Origin: Mycolicibacterium iranicum
GTDB taxonomy: Bacteria > Actinomycetota > Actinomycetes > Mycobacteriales > Mycobacteriaceae
Length of the DNA stretch: 64,000 nt
NCBI RefSeq assembly: GCF_014190915.1
Contig: NZ_JACHVU010000001.1
Span: forward strand, 62,001-126,000
Reading direction: 5' to 3'
In this document: positions 9,201-17,473 of the stretch, piece by piece
How the letters are laid out: every line of letters starts with the position of its first letter
Position numbering within the stretch: position 1 is the first letter of the stretch
Position numbers and translations under genes: made by a program
Notes under the pieces: model-generated
Told to the model about the DNA's origin: nothing
Databases searched by the model: none
The model's input: the letters and a program-made list of their open reading frames with translations, nothing else

Positions 9201-9535
9201 AGGCCGGCGCCAAGGAGGAGACCGTCGATTCCGACCGCGGTCTCGACGAGGCACCGAAGCCCGAGCCCGAGGTCAAGGGCCTGGCCATCGCGACGGGCGC
9301 TCGCCGCCCCGGTGCGAAGAAGGCACCGGCCAAGGCAGCACCCGCGCCCGAACCGGAACCCGAGCCCGAGCCCGAACCGGCTGCTGCCGGGCCTGCTGCC
9401 GACGCTCAGCCCGAGACGCAGCCCGAGCCTGAGGCGGCATCCACGGGCAACGGCGAAGCCCGCGTCGTCGGCGACGAGCCGCCGGTGAAGGGCCTGGCGA
9501 TCGCCAAGGGTGCGCGCCGGCCCGGCAAGAAGTAA
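6278..9535 (+). CDS. etfD: EtfD, membrane Fe-S oxidoreductase for electron transfer flavoprotein (Rv0338c type), with long repeat tail
   Basis: 1085 residues, GTG start behind AACCGGAGG. Several membrane helices lie in the first 250 residues. Two ferredoxin-type 4Fe-4S motifs follow (CTECGRCQSQCP about 297, CTTCGACVEQCP about 409), then two heterodisulfide-reductase CCG domains (GCAGAYED about 498; DPCYLGRHN about 630 with GLCCGAGGARMW about 665). The M. tuberculosis orthologue Rv0338c has been described as EtfD, which takes electrons from acyl-CoA dehydrogenases via EtfBA and passes them to the respiratory chain. After about residue 750 there is an Ala/Pro/Glu/Lys tail with six copies of a 15-residue unit (GLGIAGGAKRPGAKK). 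This makes it roughly 200 residues longer than I recall for Rv0338c. Confidence 0.9.
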   Translation: MDTQMLIRIVAGVLMIAVVGALAVKRVLWLTKLIRSGQPLSEGNNRKDNLKKRITTQFEEVFGQTRLLRWSVPGIAHFFTMWGFFILGSVYVEAFGQLVDHDFHIPIVGRWDVLGFLQDFFAVAVLLGIITFAIIRIAREPKKHGRDSRFYGSHTGGAWLILFMIFNVIWTYALVRGAGANTGALPYGNGAFFSQAMGWVLHPLGEPANEWIETLALLAHIAIMLVFLLIVLHSKHLHIGLAPINVTFKRMPNGLGPLLPVESKGELVDFEDPAEDAVLGRGKIEDFTWKGYLDMTTCTECGRCQSQCPAWNTGKPLSPKLVIMNLRDHMFAKAPYFLDGKESPLENTPEGGLGEEVRGEKHSEEHSHEHVPESGFERIPADSPLQATRPLVGTLEQGGVIDPDVLWSCTTCGACVEQCPVDIEHIDHIVDMRRYQVMMESEFPGELGVLFKNLENKGNPWGQNAKDRTNWIDEVDFDVPVYGKDVESFEGYEYLFWVGCAGAYEDRAKKTTKAVAELLAAAGVKYLVLGEGETCNGDSARRSGNEFLFQQLAAQNVETLNELFEGVERVDRKVVVTCPHCFNTLGREYPQVGGSYTVLHHTQLLNRLVRDKKLVPVKSDESGMDITYHDPCYLGRHNKEYSAPRELIGASGAKLTEMPRHADRGLCCGAGGARMWMEEHIGKRVNVERSEEAVDTGASAIATGCPFCRVMMTDGVDDVSSTRTLEKPPEVLDVAQLLLGSLDKETFTLPEKGAAAKEAEERAAKIAAEAPAKVEEPDTDEAVADDAAEVEAGTGTDAAPSQAEATKPVTGLGLAGGAKRPGAKKAADAGADKPAAATEAKGLGIAGGAKRPGAKKKAAPAADATAEPTADTTAAPAKAEPEVKGLGIAGGAKRPGAKKKAAPAAGSAPQSAPAEASADAAPETGAAKPEPEVKGLGIASGARRPGAKKAPAKAAPNEGESTVTQPPNVDPDQAEAGAKEETVDSDRGLDEAPKPEPEVKGLAIATGARRPGAKKAPAKAAPAPEPEPEPEPEPAAAGPAADAQPETQPEPEAASTGNGEARVVGDEPPVKGLAIAKGARRPGKK

Positions 9536-9563
9536 CCCGGACCGCCGCAGGGCCGGCGCCGCG

Positions 9564-10565
9564 ATGCCACGCCTGCTGACGCTGCTCACGGCAGTGGCGG
9601 TATTCGTGGCCGCGGTGCCGGCCCCGGCGTCTCCGGCGGGCGCCTCCCCGGACGGTTCGTGCGTCGTCATCGACACCGATCTCGACATCGACGACATGAT
9701 GACGATCCCGGCGGTCGTGGGTGCGCGGCACGTCGCCGCGATCGTCACCACCGAAGGGTTCACGCTGCCCGGCCTCGCCGCGCCTGCGATCAGCCGTCTG
9801 CTCGCCCAACCCGGGCTGCGCACCATCCCTGTCGTCACCGGGGACGGCGTCCACCGGTCGGAACCCGACATCGCGAGCAGCTTCGGAGATTTCGTGCTCG
9901 TCTTCCGTGCGCTGATGCACCGGCTCAACAACTTCCTGCCCGCCGCGCTGCCGCCGACGGCACCGGAGGACTACGTGCAGCGCGTCGTCGACGCGGTCAC
10001 CGACTGCACGCGTGTCGACGTCCTCGTCCTCGGCCCCTTCACGTCGTTCGAGAACTACAGTCCGGCAATCAGATCCGCGATCGGCCGGGTGGTGATCTCG
10101 GGGCGGCCGCTGAAGGGCAGCCGGGAGCTCGAGGCGGTCGAGTCATTCAATTGCGGGTACGACAAGCCGTCCTGCGAGAAGGTCTTTCACGAGCAGCTTC
10201 CGGGACTCGACCACACCTTCGTCGACGTCCCCCGCAGCGACTGCGATCTGACGCCCAACCGGGCGGGATGTGTTGGCAGCGTGCACGGCCCGACGCTGGC
10301 GATGGCCCGGGCGCTGGGGCCGGCCGGTGTGCCCGGCACCCTCAAGCAGATCCTGCTCGACCATCCCCAGTCCTGGGCGATCGGCGACTGGGAGCACTCC
10401 GGCTACGGCGGACGCTCACTGTTCTGGGATCAGTCGGCGGCGCTGGCGCTGCTGGAGCCCGCGGTGTTCCGGCAGGTGGACGGACACCTCGAGACGACGC
10501 TCAGCCCGGCCGAGTTTCAGCGCAGATGGGCCGAGTACCTGAACCTCGCGGCGGGGTATGCCTGA
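9564..10565 (+). CDS. Secreted inosine-uridine nucleoside hydrolase-like protein
   Basis: 333 residues. The ATG at 9564 is chosen because it opens a signal peptide (MPRLLTLLTAVAVFVAAVPA, cleavage near residues 25-28). VIDTDLDIDDMMTIPAV follows; it is the Asp cluster that binds Ca2+ and the ribose hydroxyls in nucleoside hydrolases (usual form DTDPGxDD). VLVLGPFTSFENY and an ELEAVESFNC region fit the same fold. The DPG turn is replaced by DLDI, so substrate could differ from inosine/uridine. The gene begins 28 bp after etfD and ends 58 bp before the aminotransferase, so it may ride on the etfD transcript. Likely role: nucleoside or related ribosyl salvage outside the membrane. Confidence 0.72.
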   Translation: MPRLLTLLTAVAVFVAAVPAPASPAGASPDGSCVVIDTDLDIDDMMTIPAVVGARHVAAIVTTEGFTLPGLAAPAISRLLAQPGLRTIPVVTGDGVHRSEPDIASSFGDFVLVFRALMHRLNNFLPAALPPTAPEDYVQRVVDAVTDCTRVDVLVLGPFTSFENYSPAIRSAIGRVVISGRPLKGSRELEAVESFNCGYDKPSCEKVFHEQLPGLDHTFVDVPRSDCDLTPNRAGCVGSVHGPTLAMARALGPAGVPGTLKQILLDHPQSWAIGDWEHSGYGGRSLFWDQSAALALLEPAVFRQVDGHLETTLSPAEFQRRWAEYLNLAAGYA

Positions 10566-10623
10566 GAGCGGCGCCCGGCCTGATCCGAAAAACACATGGA
10601 CACCCCGTGGGAGACTTGTCGAC

Positions 10624-11892
10624 ATGAGTACGCACCAGGCGCCCTGGCACACCGGGAGCGGCCAGCACGGACGCCAGCGCGAGTTCGCGCAGTCCAGCAA
10701 ACTGCAGGACGTCCTCTATGAGATCCGCGGCCCTGTGCACGAGCATGCGTCGCGCCTGGAGGCCGAGGGCCACCGGATCCTGAAGCTGAACATCGGCAAC
10801 CCCGCCCCGTTCGGTTTCGAAGCGCCCGACGTCATCATGCGGGACATCATCCAGTCCCTGCCGTACGCGCAGGGTTATTCCGATTCCAAGGGCATCGTCA
10901 GCGCCCGCCGCGCGGTGTTCACCCGCTACGAACTCGTCGAGGGCTTCCCCCGCTTCGACATCGACGACGTCTTCCTCGGCAACGGCGTCTCCGAGCTGAT
11001 CACGATGACGCTGCAGGCGCTGCTCGACAACGGTGATCAGGTGCTCATCCCCGCCCCGGACTATCCGCTGTGGACCGCGTCGACCGCGCTGGCCGGCGGC
11101 ACCCCGGTGCACTACCTGTGCGACGAGACCCAGGGCTGGAATCCCGACATCGCCGACCTCGAATCCAAGATCACCGAGCGCACGAAGGCGCTCGTGGTGA
11201 TCAATCCGAACAACCCCACCGGCGCGGTGTACAGCCGCGAGATCCTGGAGCAGATGGTCGAACTGGCCCGCAAGCACCAACTGCTGCTGCTGGCCGACGA
11301 GATCTACGACAAGATCCTCTACGACGATGCCGAGCACATCAGCCTGGCCACGCTGGCCCCCGATCTGCTGACGCTGACCTTCAACGGGCTCTCCAAGGCC
11401 TACCGCGTCGCCGGGTACCGGTCCGGCTGGCTCGTGATCACCGGCCCCAAGGAACACGCCACCAGCTTCATCGAAGGCATCAGCCTGCTGGCCAACATGC
11501 GGCTGTGCCCGAATGTGCCTGCCCAGCACGCCATTCAGGTCGCATTGGGCGGGCACCAGAGCATCGACGATCTGGTGTTGCCGGGCGGCCGACTGCTGGA
11601 GCAGCGCGACGTCGCGTGGGAGAAGCTCAACGAGATCCCCGGGGTGTCCTGCGTGAAGCCCCAGGGCGCGCTGTATGCGTTTCCGCGTCTCGATCCCGAG
11701 GTCTACGACGTCGTCGATGACGAGCAGCTGGTTCTCGACCTGCTCCTGCAGGAGAAGATCCTGGTCACGCAGGGCACCGGATTCAACTGGCCCACACCGG
11801 ATCACCTTCGTATCGTGACCCTGCCGTGGGCACGCGACCTGGCCAACGCGATCGAGCGTCTGGGCAACTTCCTGGCCGGCTACCGGCAGTAG
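10624..11892 (+). CDS. aspC: Pyridoxal-phosphate aminotransferase (AlaA/AspC type, Rv0337c)
   Basis: 422-residue class I/II aminotransferase. Visible are the substrate/PLP residues in NIGNPAPFGF, the Asn of the family signature (NPNNPTGAVYS), Asp-Tyr in DEIYDKILYDD, the PLP-binding lysine in FNGLSKAYRVAGYRSGW and an Arg near the C-terminus (DHLRIVTLPW). It matches Rv0337c, named aspC in M. tuberculosis but closer to alanine (AlaA-type) aminotransferases, so alanine/pyruvate-glutamate exchange is the better guess. The ATG at 10624 follows GGGAGA at good spacing; an earlier in-frame ATG at 10558 overlaps the preceding gene and adds an unlikely tail. The 3' end overlaps the convergent DUF4304-like gene by 13 bp. 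Confidence 0.87.
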   Translation: MSTHQAPWHTGSGQHGRQREFAQSSKLQDVLYEIRGPVHEHASRLEAEGHRILKLNIGNPAPFGFEAPDVIMRDIIQSLPYAQGYSDSKGIVSARRAVFTRYELVEGFPRFDIDDVFLGNGVSELITMTLQALLDNGDQVLIPAPDYPLWTASTALAGGTPVHYLCDETQGWNPDIADLESKITERTKALVVINPNNPTGAVYSREILEQMVELARKHQLLLLADEIYDKILYDDAEHISLATLAPDLLTLTFNGLSKAYRVAGYRSGWLVITGPKEHATSFIEGISLLANMRLCPNVPAQHAIQVALGGHQSIDDLVLPGGRLLEQRDVAWEKLNEIPGVSCVKPQGALYAFPRLDPEVYDVVDDEQLVLDLLLQEKILVTQGTGFNWPTPDHLRIVTLPWARDLANAIERLGNFLAGYRQ

Positions 11893-12518
11893 TCCTCGCT
11901 GGGGCGTCCGGCCGCGGCACTGATCCTGTCGCCGAAGATCTTCCACCGTTCCTGATGCCCGAAGTGATCGTGCAGCCGCGTGACGTAGGTGCTCAGTGTC
12001 GCGGAGTCACCGATCGCCGCCAGGTAACAGCATGTCTTCTCGTAGGCGATCAGCAGGTTGTTGCCGACGGCATGGTCGACGAGATCGCGCGTGGACTGCA
12101 GCCTTTCGACCTGCTCGATCACGCGCACCAGGTTCTCGCAGAGCCGCGTGGCGAAGGCCGTCATGTCCGTCCTGCAGTCGAACCGCACCTCGTACGGCGC
12201 GTCGGGCACCAGGTGTTCCCAGCGGCGGTCCAGCAGAAATCCCTCCGGTGGATGCAGCGGCGAGGGGTGGCCCGGACACGCCTGGTCGATCTCGACGGAC
12301 CCGACTCCGACGTTGACGAAGAAGCCGTACCACGGTGTGACGCTGTTGTTCCAGTTGGCCTGGAACCCGAGGACGTCGTACAGCGGCCCGCGTGTTCGGC
12401 GAAAAGTGTTCTGTGACCTGAGGAATCCGTGACCCTCCAGTGCGGGTCCCACGCGGGCGGAGAGCAACGACTCGTAGCGGCGTTTCAATGCCGATCGCTC
12501 GGCGGCGCTTCTGACCAT
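11880..12518 (-). CDS. DUF4304-like hypothetical protein
   Basis: 212 residues with no signal peptide or membrane helix. The first 60 residues (LEGHGFLRSQNTFRRTRG, then VLGFQANWNNS) resemble DUF4304 proteins, which typically carry GF-x-K/R-x-x-x-T-F-x-R. A long helical C-terminal half follows. Start codon is ATG at 12518. Monocistronic by layout: convergent with the aminotransferase (13-bp overlap) and divergent from the YibE/F gene. No function can be assigned; many DUF4304 genes are standalone soluble proteins. Confidence 0.65.
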   Translation of the reverse strand: MVRSAAERSALKRRYESLLSARVGPALEGHGFLRSQNTFRRTRGPLYDVLGFQANWNNSVTPWYGFFVNVGVGSVEIDQACPGHPSPLHPPEGFLLDRRWEHLVPDAPYEVRFDCRTDMTAFATRLCENLVRVIEQVERLQSTRDLVDHAVGNNLLIAYEKTCCYLAAIGDSATLSTYVTRLHDHFGHQERWKIFGDRISAAAGRPSEDYCR

Positions 12519-12571
12519 GCCCTCAGGCTAAATCGCAGGGAATGGGCCCCCGCTCACCAATTCCTGACCAC

Positions 12572-12577
12572 TACCCT
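12572..12577 (+). promoter_or_regulatory. Leaderless -10 element for the YibE/F gene
   Basis: TACCCT ends 6 nt before the GTG at 12584, the mycobacterial TANNNT spacing that places transcription start on the start codon. It supports the GTG over an in-frame ATG at 12542. Confidence 0.6.
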
Positions 12578-12583
12578 GTCCGG

Positions 12584-13819
12584 GTGGCGCACTCACACTC
12601 TCATTCCCACTCGCTGAGCGGGCCGTCGCCGCTGGGACCGCTGGCCGCGAAGATCGTGGTCGGTCTGCTCGTCGCGATCGGCGTGGCCGTGCTGATCGGT
12701 GCGGCGCTGCTGTGGCCGACGGGCGAGAAGGCCGACATCCCGCTGCCGTTCCAGAACGCCGCGGGCGGGGCCGTCACGACCGAGGCCGGGCACGTGCTGT
12801 CCAGCACGGCCGCGACATGCGGCAGCCCGTCGGCGGGCGCGGTGCTGACCTCCGATCCGCTGCCGGCCGAGGGGCCGGGCGCCGAGTGCGTGCAGTCCCT
12901 GGTGTCGATCGACTCCGGCCCCAACCAGGGTGCCGACACGTTGCTGGAGATCGGGGTGGGTCCCGGACAGCCGACCCTTGCGGTGGGCGACGACATCCGC
13001 GTCAGCCGGCAGGTCGACGACGCGGGCGCCACGACCTACGCCTTCTACGATTTCGAGCGGACGTGGCCGCTGACGGCGTTCGCGCTGATCTTCGCGGTCG
13101 TGATCGTGGCGGTGGCCCGATGGCGCGGTCTGCGGGCGCTGGTCGGGATCGTCATCGCGTTCGGCGTCCTGGTCGTGTTCCTGCTGCCCGCTCTGCGTGA
13201 CGGCGCGCCCACGGTTCCGGTGGCCCTGGTCGCATCGGCGGCGATCCTGTACGCGGTCATCTACCTCGCGCACGGAGTCAGCCTCCGGACCAGCGCAGCG
13301 CTGCTGGGCACCCTGGCGTCGCTGTTGCTAGCTGCGGTGTTGTCCTGGGCAGCAATCGAATTCACCCATCTGACCGGACTGTCGGAGGATCAGAACAACG
13401 AGGTGGCCGCGTACCTGGGCAACGTGTCGATCACCGGCATGCTGCTCGCCGGGTTCATCATCGGCTCGCTGGGTGTGCTCAACGACGTGACCGTCACGCA
13501 GGCGTCGACGGCGTTCGAACTGGCCGCGCTCGGCGACGGCGCCTCCCGCCGGGACGTCTTCGTCGGGGCGATGCGGGTGGGCCGGGACCACATCGCGTCC
13601 ACCGTCTACACCCTGGTGCTGGCCTATGCCGGCAGCGCGCTGCCGCTGCTGCTGCTGTTCAGCGTCGCCAACCGTTCACTGGGCGACGTGCTGACCAGTG
13701 AGAGCGTGGCCATCGAGGTGGCCCGCTCGGCGGTCGGCGGTATCGCTCTCGCGCTGTCTGTGCCGTTGACCACGGGCATCGCCGCGCTGCTGGCCACGCC
13801 GCAACATCACCGTCACTGA
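12584..13819 (+). CDS. YibE/F-family multi-pass membrane protein
   Basis: 411 residues from GTG 12584. A short His-rich cytosolic start (AHSHSHSHS) precedes helix 1 (IVVGLLVAIGVAVLIGAALL). An external region of about 130 residues has two cysteines (ATCGSPSAG, GAECVQSL). At least seven further helices follow, with the YibE/F signature region GMLLAGFIIGSLGVLNDVTVTQAS and a final GGIALALSVPLTTGIAALLA. Bacterial YibE/F proteins are uncharacterised, with transport suggested. The N-terminal His tract could bind metal, but that is speculation. Confidence 0.85.
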   Translation: MAHSHSHSHSLSGPSPLGPLAAKIVVGLLVAIGVAVLIGAALLWPTGEKADIPLPFQNAAGGAVTTEAGHVLSSTAATCGSPSAGAVLTSDPLPAEGPGAECVQSLVSIDSGPNQGADTLLEIGVGPGQPTLAVGDDIRVSRQVDDAGATTYAFYDFERTWPLTAFALIFAVVIVAVARWRGLRALVGIVIAFGVLVVFLLPALRDGAPTVPVALVASAAILYAVIYLAHGVSLRTSAALLGTLASLLLAAVLSWAAIEFTHLTGLSEDQNNEVAAYLGNVSITGMLLAGFIIGSLGVLNDVTVTQASTAFELAALGDGASRRDVFVGAMRVGRDHIASTVYTLVLAYAGSALPLLLLFSVANRSLGDVLTSESVAIEVARSAVGGIALALSVPLTTGIAALLATPQHHRH

Positions 13820-13860
13820 CGGCGGCGTTTGGCGAAAAAGGCCCCGGGTATCCGCCGGAG

Positions 13861-14382
13861 GTGAGCCAGCCCCTTCACGCCTCCGACGTGACCCTGGAAG
13901 TCGACGGGCACGAACGGTCCCTGACGGTCGACCATCGACTGACCCTCCTCGACGCGCTGCGTGAACGCCTCGGCGCCACCGCCCCCAAGAAGGGGTGTGA
14001 CCACGGCCAGTGCGGCTCGTGCACCGTCCTGGTGGACGGGCGACGGGTCACCAGCTGCCTGACCTTCGCCGTGGCGGCCGACGGCGCGCGCGTCACCACC
14101 GCCGCCGGGCTGGGCGACGGGGAATCCCTGCATCCCGTGGCGCAGGCGTTCCAGGACGAAGACGCGTTCCAGTGTGGGTACTGCACGCCGGGGCAGATCT
14201 GCTCGGCGGTCGGCATGCTCGACGAAGCCAAGTCCGGCGCACCGAGTTTCGTCAGCGACGACCTCGAGGCCTCACCGGAACTGACCGATGCCGAGATCCG
14301 GGAACGCATGAGCGGCAACCTCTGCCGGTGCGCGGCCTACCCGAACATCGTGTCGGCCATCGGGAAGGCCGCCGTCCGGTGA
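13861..14382 (+). CDS. Aldehyde/xanthine oxidoreductase [2Fe-2S] subunit (PaoA/YagT type)
   Basis: 173 residues. An N-terminal plant-ferredoxin-type cluster site (KKGCDHGQCGSCTVL plus a later Cys in RRVTSCLTF) is followed by the helical domain with the second 2Fe-2S site (FQCGYCTPGQ ... LCRCAAYPN). These are the two electron-transfer clusters of the molybdenum hydroxylase family. Unlike E. coli YagT there is no obvious Tat signal, so the complex is probably cytosolic. The GTG start sits directly behind CCGGAG. First gene of a three-gene operon; the next gene starts inside its stop codon (GTGA). Confidence 0.88.
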   Translation: MSQPLHASDVTLEVDGHERSLTVDHRLTLLDALRERLGATAPKKGCDHGQCGSCTVLVDGRRVTSCLTFAVAADGARVTTAAGLGDGESLHPVAQAFQDEDAFQCGYCTPGQICSAVGMLDEAKSGAPSFVSDDLEASPELTDAEIRERMSGNLCRCAAYPNIVSAIGKAAVR

Positions 14383-15371
14383 AACCCTTCGCTTACCACG
14401 TCGCGACCAGCCCCGCCGATGCGGTCGCCACCCTTGCCGGCCACCCCGACGCGGCCTTCCTGGCCGGCGGGACCAACCTCGTGGACCACATGAAACTCGG
14501 TGTCGCCGAACCGGACATGCTCGTCGATGTCAGCCGACTCGATCTGACCGACGTCACCTACACCGACGACGCCGGTCTCACCGTCGGCGCCAACGTCCGC
14601 AACAGCGACCTGGCGGCGCATCCGGTCGTCCGGTCGCACTACCCGATGCTTTCGCGCGCGCTCCTCTCCGGGGCCTCGGGCCAGCTGCGCAACGCCGCGA
14701 CCACTGCGGGAAACCTGTTGCAGCGTACCCGCTGCGTCTACTTCCAGGACGTCACGACCCCGTGCAACAAGCGCGACCCCGGCAGTGGCTGCTCCGCGAT
14801 CGGCGGCTATGTGCGCTACCACGCCATCCTCGGTGCGTCCCCGCAGTGCGTCGCCGCCCACCCCTCCGACATGGCGGTGGCGATGAGCGCCCTGGACGCC
14901 GAGATCGTCGTCGAGGGCGTCGACGGCCAACGGCGCATCCCGGCAACGGAATTCCACCGGCTGCCCGGCGAGGAACCGCACCGCGACACCGTGCTCGCCC
15001 ACGGTGAGCTGATCACCGCGGTCACGATTCCCCCGCCGCCTGCCGGCGCAGTGTCCGACTACCGCAAGGTGCGCGACCGCGCCTCCTACGCGTTCGCGCT
15101 CGTGTCCGTCGCCGCCGAGCTCAGCCTCGATGGCGACACCGTGGCCACCGCCCGCGTCGCGCTGGGCGGTATCGCGCACAAGCCCTGGCGCGCTCACCGC
15201 GCCGAAGAGGTGCTCGTCGGGGCCGAGGCCTCCGACGAGACGTTCGCCGCGGCCGCCGACGCCGAACTTGCCGACGCCGAGCCGTTGCCCGGCAACGAGT
15301 TCAAGGTCGAGCTGACGCGGCGCACGTTGATGGCGCAGCTGCGCATGCTGACGGAGCGGGGACGGCGATGA
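14379..15371 (+). CDS. FAD-binding subunit of the molybdenum hydroxylase (PaoB/YagS type) with extra Fe-S insertion
   Basis: 330 residues. The VAO/PCMH FAD fold is marked by FLAGGTNLVDHMKLG (about 28-42) and the SGQLRNAATTAGNLLQRTRC stretch. A Cys-rich insertion follows: Cys near VYFQD, CNKRDPGSGC and QCVAAHPSD. It matches the segment that binds an additional [4Fe-4S] cluster in PaoB and in hydroxybenzoyl-CoA reductase. The subunit passes electrons from the molybdenum centre via the 2Fe-2S clusters to FAD. The GTG start overlaps the upstream stop; its own stop overlaps the ATG of the large subunit (ATGA), so the three are translationally coupled. Confidence 0.88.
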   Translation: MKPFAYHVATSPADAVATLAGHPDAAFLAGGTNLVDHMKLGVAEPDMLVDVSRLDLTDVTYTDDAGLTVGANVRNSDLAAHPVVRSHYPMLSRALLSGASGQLRNAATTAGNLLQRTRCVYFQDVTTPCNKRDPGSGCSAIGGYVRYHAILGASPQCVAAHPSDMAVAMSALDAEIVVEGVDGQRRIPATEFHRLPGEEPHRDTVLAHGELITAVTIPPPPAGAVSDYRKVRDRASYAFALVSVAAELSLDGDTVATARVALGGIAHKPWRAHRAEEVLVGAEASDETFAAAADAELADAEPLPGNEFKVELTRRTLMAQLRMLTERGRR

Positions 15372-17470
15372 CGCTGCTGGAGCCCCGCAGTATCGGCACG
15401 CCGGTGCCGCGGCGTGACGGACACGCGAAGGTGACCGGCACGGCGCCGTACGCGTTCGAACATCATGTCGACGCGCCGGCCTACCTGCACCCGGTGCAGG
15501 CCACCATCGCGCGTGGCCGCGTCATCACGATGGACGTCGACGCCGCCCGGGCGCTCGACGGCGTGCTCGACGTGCTGACCGTCTTCGACGCGCCCCGGCT
15601 GGCGGATGCGTCCGACGGCGAACTGGCCATCCTGCAGGACGCCCGCGTCCACTTCCGCGGTCAGCTGATCGGTGGCGTGGTCGCCGAGACTGCTGAGATC
15701 GCCAGGGAGGCAGCAGCTCTGGTGCACACCGCGTACATCGAGGAGCCCCACGACGCCGAGCTGCGCGAGGACCACCCCGGGCTCTACACGCCGGAGTCGG
15801 TGAACCCGTCGTACCCGTCCGACACCGACGAGGGCGACGTCGATGCGGCGCTGGCTGCCGCCGAGGTCACCGTAGACCAGACCTACGTGACCCCGATCGA
15901 GCACAACAACCCGATGGAACCGCACGCGTGCATCGTGCAGTGGGCGGCCAAGGACGGCCGCACCGCGGTCACGATGTACGACGCCACCCAGGGTGTGCAC
16001 GTCGTCCGCAAGACCCTGGCGCCGATCTTCGGACTCGAACCCGAGCAGCTGCGCGTCGTCGCCCCGCATGTCGGTGGCGGTTTCGGCTCCAAGGGCGCCC
16101 CGCACGCTCACGACGTGCTCGCGTTGATGGCCGCAGAGCGTGCCGGTGGGCGGCCGGTGAAGCTGGCACTGACGCGCCAGCAGATGTTCTCCCTGGTGGG
16201 GTATCGCACTCCGACGATCCAGCGGATCCGCCTGGGCGCCTCACGCGACGGCCGATTGACCGCACTGGCCCACGAGGTCGTCGAACAGACCTCGGCGGTC
16301 AAGGAATTCGCCGAGCAGACCGCCGTGACGTCTCGCAAGATGTATGCCGCGCCGAACCGCAGGACGTCGCACCGCCTGGCCCGCCTGGACGTCCCCGTCC
16401 CGTTCTGGATGCGGGCCCCGGGCGAGTGCCCCGGCACGTACGCCGCGGAGGTCGCGATGGACGAGCTCGCGGTTGCCGCGGGCATCGACCCCGTCGAACT
16501 TCGCATCCGCAACGAGCCCGAGGTCGATCCCGAGACCGGTAACCCGTGGTCGGCACGCCATCTCGTGGAGTGCCTGCGCACGGGGGCGGACCGCTTCGAC
16601 TGGGCATCGCGCGACCCCGAACCGGCGAAACGTACAGCCGGGGAATGGTTCACCGGTACCGGGGTGGCGTCGGCGACCTATCCCGGGATGGCGATGCCGG
16701 GCAACTCCGCCCGCATCACCTACAGCGACGACGGCCGCTTCGACGTGGCGATCGGCGCCGCCGACATCGGCACCGGCACGTGGACGACGCTCTGCCAGAT
16801 CGCCGCGGACGCGCTGGGCTGCGACGTGGCCGCGATCCATCTGCAGATCGGTGACACCGACCTCCCGCCGGCCTCCGTCGCCGGCGGGTCCTCGGGTATG
16901 ACGTCCTGGGGCTCGGCGATCGTCGCTGCGGCGCAACAGTTCCGGCGCGACCACGGTGATCCGCCGGCGGTCGGTGCGACGACCACCGCCGAGGCACCCG
17001 AGAACCCCGACGCCGACAAGTTCACTGTGCAGTCGTTCGGCGCCCACTTCGTCGAGGCGCACGTCAACCGCGACACCGGGGAGATCCGGGTGCCCCGCAT
17101 GCTCGGGGTGTTCTCGATCGGGCGGGCCATCAACGCGCGCACGCTGCGCTCGCAGCTGATCGGGGGCATGACGATGGGCCTGTCGATGGCCCTGCACGAG
17201 GAGAGCGTGCGCGATCCCCGCTTCGGGCACGTCGTCACGCAGGACCTGGCCACTTATCACATCAGCGCCCACGCCGACGTCGCCGACATCGACGCGATCT
17301 GGCTCGACGAGGTCGAAGAGCATTTCAACCCGATGGGCTCCCGGGGCGCCGGCGAGATCGGCATCGTGGGGGCTGCCGCAGCCGTCGCCAACGCCGTCTA
17401 CCACGCCAGCGGGGTGCGCGTCCGCGAGCTCCCTCTCACACTCGACAAGGTGCTCGCCGGAATGCGTTGA
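15368..17470 (+). CDS. Molybdopterin-binding large subunit of aldehyde/xanthine oxidoreductase (PaoC/YagR type)
   Basis: 700 residues, the catalytic subunit carrying the Mo-cytosine-dinucleotide cofactor. Family regions seen: HNNPMEPHACIVQW, HVGGGFGSKG, MRAPGECPG, and the C-terminal GSRGAGEIGIVGAAAAVANA, whose Glu is the general base that activates the Mo-hydroxyl. Length and subunit layout fit E. coli PaoC, which oxidises aromatic aldehydes; xanthine as substrate cannot be excluded. No dedicated MCD-inserting chaperone (PaoD/XdhC) lies in the window. Convergent with rmlA, with only 3 bp between stop codons. Confidence 0.88.
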   Translation: MTLLEPRSIGTPVPRRDGHAKVTGTAPYAFEHHVDAPAYLHPVQATIARGRVITMDVDAARALDGVLDVLTVFDAPRLADASDGELAILQDARVHFRGQLIGGVVAETAEIAREAAALVHTAYIEEPHDAELREDHPGLYTPESVNPSYPSDTDEGDVDAALAAAEVTVDQTYVTPIEHNNPMEPHACIVQWAAKDGRTAVTMYDATQGVHVVRKTLAPIFGLEPEQLRVVAPHVGGGFGSKGAPHAHDVLALMAAERAGGRPVKLALTRQQMFSLVGYRTPTIQRIRLGASRDGRLTALAHEVVEQTSAVKEFAEQTAVTSRKMYAAPNRRTSHRLARLDVPVPFWMRAPGECPGTYAAEVAMDELAVAAGIDPVELRIRNEPEVDPETGNPWSARHLVECLRTGADRFDWASRDPEPAKRTAGEWFTGTGVASATYPGMAMPGNSARITYSDDGRFDVAIGAADIGTGTWTTLCQIAADALGCDVAAIHLQIGDTDLPPASVAGGSSGMTSWGSAIVAAAQQFRRDHGDPPAVGATTTAEAPENPDADKFTVQSFGAHFVEAHVNRDTGEIRVPRMLGVFSIGRAINARTLRSQLIGGMTMGLSMALHEESVRDPRFGHVVTQDLATYHISAHADVADIDAIWLDEVEEHFNPMGSRGAGEIGIVGAAAAVANAVYHASGVRVRELPLTLDKVLAGMR

Positions 17471-17473
17471 GCG

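Noticed and set aside
7193..9931. A 912-codon minus-strand frame opposite etfD
   Set aside because: It mirrors the etfD repeats, has no recognisable domain, and the plus-strand protein has intact Fe-S motifs.
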